Source: an uncultured Lachnospiraceae bacterium
GTDB lineage: Bacteria; Bacillota; Clostridia; Lachnospirales; Lachnospiraceae
Reading direction: 5' to 3'
DNA: 12,583 bases
NCBI GenBank assembly: GCA_948438565.1
Contig: CAOJLW010000040.1
Coordinates: 1 to 12,583 of the forward strand
The position numbers were made by a program, and so were the translations under genes. The notes below the pieces were generated by a model, which saw nothing but the letters and a program-made list of their open reading frames with translations, had not been told where the DNA came from and made no database searches. This document shows, piece by piece, positions 7,701 to 12,268 of this stretch; the first letter of the stretch is position 1; every line of letters starts with the position of its first letter.

Positions 7701-8994
7701 CCACTGCATCGGCAGGCGCATTTGGATCTGTCCCCACGCCAATCGCTATTTCCGAAAAACTATTCATTTGAAAACTCGTGCTTCCGTTTTCCGCCTGACC
7801 GCCGTCCAGGATTTCTTCCCCTTCCTCGGCAAAATGCACGACCGTTATCGGCGCTCCATCCGGCAAACCGTCCTGATCCAGCAATTGCACTGTAATGGTG
7901 ACCGGATCCTCCGGTTCAATTTCTTCTCCGTCCACATAAAAGCCAATCTTAAACAAAGCTTTCATACTGGCGTTTTCATCGGCTAACGTCTCTTTATATT
8001 TTGCTTCACGCTCTTCATAATGCGCTTTGTCGCTTTCCGCCGTAATCTGCTCGGCAATCAATGCGGCGTTTTCCGGAATATTGGCTTTCTGATAATAAGA
8101 AGCTGTAATCCGATAGGCGTCGCTTTCAAAGGTTTTGACAATAGCTTCTTCAGTTTCACTTGCTCCTTCTGCTTCGGTCAGCTCTTCGGTTCCTGTCAAT
8201 TCCTCGACTTCCGTGCTCTGCACGTCTGCTACAACCGCCTCCACGATTTCAAAACATTCTTCGCCGTGGGTATGCTCTTCCAACTGTATCAATCCGCAGA
8301 CCCGCTGTCCATCCTCATTATTGCAGGTTTCGGTATGTGTATGCAGCTCCGTCATGCCACAAGCCAATATACGCTCTTGCTCAAAACATTCGTCCGTATG
8401 CTGATGTGCATCTTCGCCCTCTTCTTGTTCACACAACAGCGCCTGTTCTGTTCCGTAACATTCCGGCATATGCAAATGTTCTTCCAACGCACAAGCCAAA
8501 ACGCCGTCCTCTCCGTAACAGGCGTTTTCATGCGTATGTTCCTGGATGCCGCACACCAAATCTCCCTGTTCCGTTGTATAACATTCCTCCGTGTGCAAAT
8601 GCCCCTCGGACTCCTCCTGTTCGCATACCAAAACATCCTGTTCGGTATAACATTCGTCCGTATGTATATGCGCCTCTATTTCCGGAAGGATACATACCAG
8701 CGCGCCGTCCTCTCCATAACAGTCGTCATTATGGAGATGAACTGTATAATCCGCATAATCGCATATCAGTTGATTCTCCTCATCATAGCATTCCGGCATA
8801 TGCGTATGCACCGCCAACTGACAATCCAATATTTTCTGCGTCCTCGTCATTGCACGGCCATTTAGTTTTAAAGCTGCGGCCGTCCCCAACGCAACCACTA
8901 CCGCCAGACTTAGAAAAATTGCCAGCCAACGTTTATACCGCTTACGCTCCTGCAAGAATTTTGCAGCCTGTGCAAAAAAATGTTTCTCCATCAT
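4732..8994 (-). CDS. large LPETG surface adhesin, likely pilus tip protein, with Cys/His repeats and fibro-slime domain
   Basis: A 1,420-residue wall protein. A basic stretch (RKRYKRW) precedes a hydrophobic segment at about 24-44, a long-leader signal peptide. Residues 58-247 hold nine C-x(4-8)-H-x-H-x3-C units. Residues about 290-420 form a beta domain (LFKIGFYVDGEEIEPEDPVT) that seems to recur at about 460-735, where an acidic low-complexity stretch (about 478-605) interrupts it. Residues about 1040-1240 match the PA14-like fibro-slime domain (FGDDDMWVYLDG at 1166-1177, then GHLVCDIGGVH). Residues about 1256-1380 form a CnaB/DUF7601-like domain with Lys1263 or Lys1264, Glu1339 and Asn1377. 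LPETG is at 1384-1388, followed by a helix and RKKFRERRV. AGGAGG lies 4 nt before ATG 8994 and 7 nt before ATG 8991, so either may be the start. Its position before the backbone pilin suits a tip subunit. The ligand is unknown; PA14-like domains often bind glycans. Confidence 0.9.
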   Translation of the reverse strand: MMEKHFFAQAAKFLQERKRYKRWLAIFLSLAVVVALGTAAALKLNGRAMTRTQKILDCQLAVHTHMPECYDEENQLICDYADYTVHLHNDDCYGEDGALVCILPEIEAHIHTDECYTEQDVLVCEQEESEGHLHTEECYTTEQGDLVCGIQEHTHENACYGEDGVLACALEEHLHMPECYGTEQALLCEQEEGEDAHQHTDECFEQERILACGMTELHTHTETCNNEDGQRVCGLIQLEEHTHGEECFEIVEAVVADVQSTEVEELTGTEELTEAEGASETEEAIVKTFESDAYRITASYYQKANIPENAALIAEQITAESDKAHYEEREAKYKETLADENASMKALFKIGFYVDGEEIEPEDPVTITVQLLDQDGLPDGAPITVVHFAEEGEEILDGGQAENGSTSFQMNSFSEIAIGVGTDPNAPADAVEPKAEPETESEAQPKPQHIDLDEVYEYKDNAFQVTFHVEGRAKFPEQENSADADSETPSAPVEEEADDEEADEEASVQGTESEMQESVEGAKSAEQDTENKMESPQIPTEEEIADELINTPEQSENKVENQEADTSDPAVQTENMQDSSDESAKTGEIDPNQSGGNAEEQPDVKDALNFQMKPLDRASEEYKAVMDYTEELDGVNVSQMMQTISYSLYYQDVELDLSECKVTVEIAPGETVLEHMKGSSDGQENQAVTVAAVEVLEDAQIHELDSIVLTEETLKQSMTVALKSNHLAVYGMEMLNPEFTVQYYANMNIMATSKTTTQEPSKDTAKIPLIDTSNRGDGTVGKLPNNALNLTTMYIYARTEGNIHYAEGVDWSIDVPIYQKQLLEMYTEEKFRFVNYPALDNVNKFRERKSKYDISAVWVLKKGKNPDSIDENDWNIYENPENIKFTNNQAAADEETIWVQDDTVIRLVSSPSTGGFNSDAAFYDYDITDGEVYADEKLTQIGDRNSNGTLYVNVKSQGINNLDNYQGYQSGSRYGFGNGNTGGTGLHDDKLGGFNINQANTKTVYGGCSFGLVEKTLSADGYPQIKVAAPDLFRNTSQIGKTAIPGFSLSFDRDGDTHTLTSVNGSDVKDLDKLYGGKSWSGLSKWTNQFWPMDASSETFGTPDHDLKFGKLEGNDKRKSVGTVSTINLPESDDHINHHNSYFGMSFSIDFELTQDYIGPLNYYFFGDDDMWVYLDGHLVCDIGGVHTSAGEYVDLWDWIPKEGEGANANGIKKAGPHTLKFFYTERGASGSTCWMQYTLPSVSSVPVDYFDKDYKHTLTVNKKVEGEVQPDEEFEFTIHLTDKDGKPLINYYSYKIMDQDKVAVDSGSIKDGDSFYLKKDYAIVIRNLPNGAKYTITEAENRNFETSTQIGNQQGQGSEASGDIDWDRDDEVTYINTAVPFELPETGGIGTILYTIAGVFGVLCGAGFLYRKKFRERRV
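8248..8823 (-). repeat. coding repeat array: nine Cys-His-His-Cys units in the adhesin N-terminus
   Basis: Residues 58-249 of the adhesin repeat a pattern of HxHx3C followed 8-9 residues later by another Cys. If each unit is read as C-x(4-8)-H-x-H-x3-C, all nine are complete: Cys/His/His/Cys at 58/63/65/69, 78/86/88/92, 101/109/111/115, 124/132/134/138, 148/153/155/159, 168/173/175/179, 188/197/199/203, 212/218/220/224 and 233/241/243/247. The period is about 20-24 residues. Typical unit ends are HTHMPECY, HIHTDECY and HLHTEECY. The DNA repeats are diverged, so this is an old expansion and not a CRISPR array or a recent tandem duplication. Metal binding is inferred from the residues. Confidence 0.9.
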
Positions 8995-9022
8995 GCTGCC
9001 TCCTTTCCCATATTTCCATCCA

Positions 9023-9604
9023 CTATTTCAAAATCCCAATCTCCGCAAACGGCCACACACGGAATACAATCCTGCCGACCACCATATCGCCGCTTACGCA
9101 GCCAACCGACGTATTACGGCTGTCGATGCTGGTCTTTCGATGATCACCCATTACAAAACATTTGCCGTCGGGAACCTGATAAGGCAATTCTATATTACAT
9201 TCGCCAAACGCCTTGTCTGTCACATACGGTTCGTCGATCAGCTCCTCATTGACATAGACGTTGCCGTCCCGATCGATATCGACCCAATCTCCGGCGTTTG
9301 CAATTACCCGTTTAATCAAAATATTATTATTATAGTAAAAAGCAATAATATCTCCTGTCTTATATTTTTTGCCGCTGATTGCCACCACAATATCCCGATC
9401 CTGTAAAGAATCCGTCATGGATGTGCCGCCTACCTGCAACACAGGAAGCAGCAAAACTGCAATTAAAACTGCCGTTGACGCCACTACCAGGAGCAAAAAC
9501 ACCGTGCTCCTTAAGATCCTGCCATAGCTTTTCTTGTACTGTTCTTTTTTTAGTTCAGCCTCAAGCAATTCCACGCTCGGCATTTCAAGCTTCTTTACAC
9601 TCAT
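9023..9604 (-). CDS. signal peptidase I (S26 family, P-type Ser/Lys), pilus-operon specific
   Basis: A membrane-bound peptidase that removes signal peptides outside the membrane. I start it at ATG 9604 (193 residues): AGAGGG lies 6 nt upstream, and this ATG overlaps the previous gene's TGA as ATGA. The ATG at 9610 abuts the SD. One N-terminal membrane helix spans about residues 34-54 (STVFLLLVVASTAVLIAVLLL), after a cytoplasmic stretch of about 33 residues. The nucleophile is Ser62 in VGGTSMTDSL, and the general base is Lys98 in ILIKRVIA. The conserved GDHRKTSIDSR box follows at 153-163, then DMVVGRIVFRVWP. Because the base is Lys and not His, it belongs to the bacterial P-type and not the SipW/ER-type. 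Pilus islands often carry such an extra peptidase; in streptococci SipA/LepA assists pilus assembly. It probably matures the adhesin and pilin encoded just downstream. Cys136, Cys149 and Cys169 lie in the exported part. Confidence 0.93.
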   Translation of the reverse strand: MSVKKLEMPSVELLEAELKKEQYKKSYGRILRSTVFLLLVVASTAVLIAVLLLPVLQVGGTSMTDSLQDRDIVVAISGKKYKTGDIIAFYYNNNILIKRVIANAGDWVDIDRDGNVYVNEELIDEPYVTDKAFGECNIELPYQVPDGKCFVMGDHRKTSIDSRNTSVGCVSGDMVVGRIVFRVWPFAEIGILK

Positions 9605-10059
9605 GCGCATCCCTCTGTATCATCTGTTTTGACTCCCTGGGCATCCGGCTGTCCTAAACTGCACTCCCCCTGTTCCTGATACTTTTGCTTGATATTATAC
9701 AGATACTGATCCGCTGCCCGCTGCGCCGCATCAAATACGTCGTTTAGCTTTAACGCCGCTACGGCAATGGAACCCGCCTCTTCCAGTTCAATTCTGCGGT
9801 TCGAACGCCATACCTGCATATCGATACGCAGTTCGCGTATTTTCGCATCCTTCTCATCCAGGCGTTGTTTTAATTTTTCAATCAGGGCATCCTTTTCATT
9901 CAATTTTTCTTTGAGACGCTCATTATTTGCCTGCACACTGTTTAATTCCTCGCAGGTTTCTTCCATTCTCGCCTGTAGCGCTGCCGTCTCTTTTCCTTGC
10001 GCCAGCAGCAGTTGGAGAAGATCCTGCCGTCGCAGTCTGTGTAATTCTTTTTCGGTCAT
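9601..10059 (-). CDS. cytoplasmic coiled-coil protein, first gene of the pilus operon
   Basis: A 152-residue protein with no signal peptide or membrane helix, so it is probably cytoplasmic. Residues about 20-80 form a coiled coil with an internal near-repeat (LNEKDALIEKLKQR, then LDEKDAKIRELRID). A second amphipathic helix at about 98-123 (AALKLNDVFDAAQRAADQYL) recalls the C-terminal helix of DivIVA-like proteins. The tail is acidic and unstructured. The ATG at 10059 has GAGG 6 nt upstream, and the stop overlaps the signal peptidase start by 4 nt, so the two are likely co-translated. I do not recognise a named family; from memory similar short coiled-coil genes sit beside signal peptidase and pilin genes in Lachnospiraceae. 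Possible roles are membrane-proximal scaffolding of the secretion site or regulation, both speculative. Confidence 0.8.
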   Translation of the reverse strand: MTEKELHRLRRQDLLQLLLAQGKETAALQARMEETCEELNSVQANNERLKEKLNEKDALIEKLKQRLDEKDAKIRELRIDMQVWRSNRRIELEEAGSIAVAALKLNDVFDAAQRAADQYLYNIKQKYQEQGECSLGQPDAQGVKTDDTEGCA

Positions 10060-10088
10060 CTAAAGCCTCATTTCTGGAAATCTGTTCG

Positions 10089-10122
10089 ACAGTACAACAT
10101 AATGTATATTATGTTGTACTGT
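10089..10122. repeat. left inverted-repeat site, perfect 15-bp dyad with 4-nt centre
   Basis: The arms ACAGTACAACATAAT (10089-10103) and ATTATGTTGTACTGT (10108-10122) are perfect reverse complements around the asymmetric centre GTAT. The inner core CATAATGTATATTATGT is the exact reverse complement of the right-hand site, so the centre gives the two sites opposite polarity. This arrangement of two arms around a short spacer is that of a tyrosine recombinase crossover site. It ends 29 bp before the coiled-coil gene's ATG on the operon side, so it would also form a strong hairpin in any mRNA coming from the right, or could serve as an operator. Confidence 0.85.
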
Positions 10123-10346
10123 AACAGCAGAGGGGGACACAAAAAAACGAAAAAGAACCCCTTTTTATCTGGATTTATGACGCATCTTTTGACGGTGGGT
10201 TTGTTATACTGAATTCACGCTAACAGAAAAGGCAGATAGATAGCTGGAGATTTGGAGCGATTACATCTTGCAATAAGGAATGGTATGTAGAAAAGTCAAA
10301 AACCAGAAAGAAAATATTGAAATTTCACTACATAATATACATTATG
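10098..10346. other. probable invertible DNA segment (phase-variation switch) upstream of the pilus operon
   Basis: Two identical 17-bp elements lie head to head at 10098-10114 and 10330-10346, enclosing about 215 bp without a convincing gene. A complete tyrosine recombinase is encoded immediately to the right and a surface-fibre operon starts 39 bp to the left. This matches known switches such as those flipped by C. difficile RecV. The enclosed DNA has a centrally placed -10-like element readable on both strands: TGTTATACT at 10202-10210 on plus (extended -10) and TATAAC on minus. Neither has a good -35, so I cannot say whether the orientation shown is ON or OFF. A weak terminator-like AGGGG...CCCCT followed by T4 (10131-10165, plus strand) also lies inside and would change direction on inversion. 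The recombination itself is inference. Confidence 0.7.
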
Positions 10347-10354
10347 CGGTGAAA
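10323..10354. repeat. right inverted-repeat site, imperfect dyad with 4-nt centre
   Basis: The arms TTTCACTACATAAT (10323-10336) and ATTATGCGGTGAAA (10341-10354) pair except at two central positions (TA versus CG) around the centre ATAC. The core ACATAATATACATTATG is the reverse complement of the left site's core. Outside the core the arms differ completely from those of the left site, yet are again self-complementary (TTTCAC/GTGAAA). The site begins 14 bp beyond the stop codon of the recombinase gene. Confidence 0.85.
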
Positions 10355-10367
10355 TGCCGCTGACCGG

Positions 10368-11213
10368 TTACAGCAATAACCCTAAACCATCTATCCGCTG
10401 CTCTTGCTCTTCACCGCTTGTCAGCGTATAGATGCGAGTCGTATTGATATTGGAATGCCCCCGCACATCGGCCAAATGACAGACGTCCCGTTCGGCCTGA
10501 TAATAGGTCAGAGCAAACAAATGGCGCAGGTTGTGCGGATACACTTTATTGGGTTCTACCTTAGCATCGGCACAGAGACTTTTCATATCACGCAATATAT
10601 TGCTCCGATCGACTGGTTTACCGTTTCTGGTGACAAAAATGCTTCCCGAACGGATATTGTTTTCCCGAACATAATCCGCCAGTCCCTTACAAAGCTCAGC
10701 AGGCAGGATTACCGTACGGATTTTTCCCTTTAAAGACACCTGGGCGCGGCGGCTGTACAATGCGCTTACCGTAATAAATTGCAGCTCGCTGATACGGATC
10801 CCGGTAGCGCAGATTGTCTGCATAATCAGACAAAGGCGCTGCTTCCCATTTGCTTTGGCAGCCAGCAAAAGACGCAGATATTCCTCTTTTGACAACTCCC
10901 GCTCTCTGGCGCGAAATGCGTCTCTTTGTACCTTAATGGCTTTTACGGTACAATCCTCGCACCCTATGACGCGCAAAAAATAATTGACAGCCGCCAATAT
11001 GGAATTCACGCTGGCTACGGCATACGATTGTGCAAGGTTCTGCTTATACCTGATTACCGCATCCTTTGTAATCACGTTGCCTTCCCCAATATAGGCCATA
11101 AACCCTGCTACATCGCGCAGATATTTTTGGATCGTGGCCGGACTTTTTTCATTTGCCTTCATTGCGGATTCTAATTGCGGTATCATAATTTTTTTCTGGA
11201 TTTTTTGTCCCAT
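10368..11213 (-). CDS. tyrosine recombinase (phage integrase family), probable DNA invertase of the adjacent switch
   Basis: A 281-residue site-specific recombinase that breaks and rejoins DNA through a covalent Tyr-DNA bond. Residues about 8-95 form the SAM-like core-binding domain (SPATIQKYLRDVAGFMAYIG) and about 105-281 the catalytic domain. The full catalytic set is visible: Arg140 (ATGIRISEL), a beta-hairpin Lys (Lys164 or Lys162 in SLKGKIRT), His227 and Arg230 (PHNLRHLFAL), His253 (VRGHSNINTTRIY) and the nucleophile Tyr262. The length is that of Xer-like enzymes and single-gene invertases, shorter than most phage or ICE integrases, and no excisionase or mobile-element genes lie nearby. 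AAGGAGG is 6-7 nt upstream of the ATG. The matched inverted sites at its 3' side suggest it flips the segment controlling the pilus operon. Integration of an island is the main alternative role. Confidence 0.92.
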   Translation of the reverse strand: MGQKIQKKIMIPQLESAMKANEKSPATIQKYLRDVAGFMAYIGEGNVITKDAVIRYKQNLAQSYAVASVNSILAAVNYFLRVIGCEDCTVKAIKVQRDAFRARERELSKEEYLRLLLAAKANGKQRLCLIMQTICATGIRISELQFITVSALYSRRAQVSLKGKIRTVILPAELCKGLADYVRENNIRSGSIFVTRNGKPVDRSNILRDMKSLCADAKVEPNKVYPHNLRHLFALTYYQAERDVCHLADVRGHSNINTTRIYTLTSGEEQEQRIDGLGLLL

Positions 11214-11254
11214 CCAATCCCTCCTTATCGTTTGTATAAATTTTAAATATAAAT

Positions 11255-11290
11255 AAAGTGTGTATGAATATTATTTTTCATACACACTTT
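11255..11290 (-). terminator. intrinsic terminator-like hairpin after the dehydrogenase gene
   Basis: A perfect 14-bp inverted repeat (AAAGTGTGTATGAA at 11255-11268 and its complement at 11277-11290) surrounds an 8-nt loop. Read on the minus strand it is followed by ATTTATATTT, a T-rich tract. It lies about 70 bp after the SDR stop and 40 bp before the recombinase ATG, so it probably separates the two transcripts. The stem is AT-rich and the T run is interrupted, so an operator role for the recombinase gene is also possible. I found no convincing recombinase promoter in 11219-11254, which is very AT-rich. Confidence 0.6.
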
Positions 11291-11361
11291 CACTTTTCTG
11301 TTTCTTTGTACACATGGAAACAGAGAGATATGTTTTATCTTGCTTTCTTCCAGTCAGATTT

Positions 11362-12126
11362 TTACAAATCCGCACCATGATCAATCACAATAATCTGCCC
11401 GGTAATCGCAGACGACTCATCGCTTGCCAAAAATAAAATTGCATTTGCCACTTCTTCCGGCATACAAGCAGGCAATGATAAATCCGCGTGTTTGGCCATT
11501 GCCCCCATCATGTCCGGATCCAGATTTTCCTTTTTCATCCCCATTGTCATCGGAGTTACCACGCTCCCCGGACACAAGGCGTTACAGCGCACCTTGGCGC
11601 TCGCGCAGCGCATAGCGATATTTTTCGTCATGCCTATCATCGCCGCCTTACTCGCCACATATGCGACTCCTCCGCCGCCCGTATAACCCGCCACACTGGC
11701 AACATTGACGATAGAACCCGACTGTTTTTCCAACATAACCTTCGACGCTTCCCGGGTCATATACAAAGTCCCTTTTGTATTGATATCAATTAAGGAATCA
11801 ATCGTCTGATCCGTCACTTTCTCCACCGCTTCAATTCCCGCATCCACAACGCCCGCATTATTGACTAAGATATCCACAGTTCCAAATGTTTCCAGCGTTT
11901 TTTCCACCACGGCTTTGCACTGTTCTTTTTTGGAAATATCGCAAGGAACCGCCAACGCTTCTCCGCCTGCCGTTCGGATTTTTTCGGCAACTGCCTCTAA
12001 CTGCTCCACACGTCTGGCGGAAATCACAACTTTTGCCCCCTCTTTTGCAAAAAGCTCTGCCGCAGACGCGCCGATACCCGAATTACCTCCTGTAATCACA
12101 GCCACTTTGCCATCTAATCTTCCCAT
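11362..12126 (-). CDS. short-chain dehydrogenase/reductase (SDR), substrate unknown
   Basis: A 254-residue classical SDR, the usual size, that would oxidise or reduce a carbonyl/hydroxyl substrate in the cytoplasm. The Rossmann nucleotide-binding motif TGGNSGIG is at 12-19 and NNAG at 89-92. The catalytic residues are Asn116 (DINTKG), Ser144 (NVASVAG), Tyr156 and Lys160 (YVASK). Arg38 and Arg39 at the end of beta strand 2 (ISARR) favour NADP(H) over NAD(H). The PGSVVTPM motif and the C-terminal SSAITGQIIVIDHGADL are also typical. The substrate cannot be told from sequence: 3-oxoacyl-ACP reductase, a sugar or polyol dehydrogenase and a steroid or bile-acid dehydrogenase share this pattern. AGGAGG lies 11 nt before the ATG, a rather long spacing, with no better start. 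It stands alone between its own promoter and terminator and has no evident link to the pilus genes. Confidence 0.93.
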   Translation of the reverse strand: MGRLDGKVAVITGGNSGIGASAAELFAKEGAKVVISARRVEQLEAVAEKIRTAGGEALAVPCDISKKEQCKAVVEKTLETFGTVDILVNNAGVVDAGIEAVEKVTDQTIDSLIDINTKGTLYMTREASKVMLEKQSGSIVNVASVAGYTGGGGVAYVASKAAMIGMTKNIAMRCASAKVRCNALCPGSVVTPMTMGMKKENLDPDMMGAMAKHADLSLPACMPEEVANAILFLASDESSAITGQIIVIDHGADL

Positions 12127-12168
12127 CTCTTAATTTTCCTCCTATTCTCTAAGATATACTTCCCTGCT

Positions 12169-12178
12169 ATTATAGCAT
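12169..12178 (-). promoter_or_regulatory. extended -10 promoter for the SDR gene
   Basis: The minus strand reads TGCTATAAT, a perfect TGnTATAAT extended -10 (TATAAT at 12174-12169). No good -35 is visible 16-18 nt upstream, which an extended -10 can tolerate. The start would be near 12162, about 35 nt before the SDR ATG, just downstream of the rplL terminator. Confidence 0.65.
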
Positions 12179-12201
12179 ACCACATCTGGAAAAAAACAGA
12201 C

Positions 12202-12242
12202 AAAAAAACGCAGCAGAAATGACAAACCGTCTTTCTGCTGCG
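12202..12242 (-). terminator. rho-independent terminator of rplL
   Basis: A perfect 11-bp stem, CGCAGCAGAAA (12209-12219) with its complement at 12232-12242, and a 12-nt loop. On the minus strand it is followed directly by seven T residues (12208-12202) and a further T-rich stretch. It lies about 27 nt after the rplL stop codon and cleanly ends the ribosomal protein transcript. Confidence 0.92.
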
Positions 12243-12268
12243 TCGTAATATCCCATCCGATTTACGGA

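Noticed and set aside
8248..8823. Evenly spaced repeats that could suggest a CRISPR array.
   Set aside because: The repeat is at protein level, the DNA copies are diverged, the frame stays open throughout, and no cas genes are present.
8020..9143. Long plus-strand ORFs of 281 and 327 codons opposite the adhesin N-terminus.
   Set aside because: They mirror the Cys/His repeat codons of the minus-strand gene, which has a signal peptide, domains and a good SD. The plus-strand products are Arg/Pro/His-rich and match nothing.
10189..10210. TTGACG and TATACT on the plus strand, looking like a -35/-10 pair inside the invertible segment.
   Set aside because: Only 10 nt separate them, far below the 16-18 nt needed. 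Only the -10 with its TG extension is worth mentioning.
10280..10363. A 27-codon plus-strand ORF (starting MVCRKVKNQK) running across the right inverted-repeat site.
   Set aside because: It is very short, has AAGGA directly abutting the ATG with no proper spacing, overlaps the repeat site, and has no recognisable product.
10368..11213. The recombinase as integrase of an integrated phage, ICE or transposon.
   Set aside because: No excisionase, relaxase, phage or transposase gene lies in the window, no tRNA target or direct att repeats were seen, and matched inverted sites lie right beside the gene. Not excluded for sequence outside the window.
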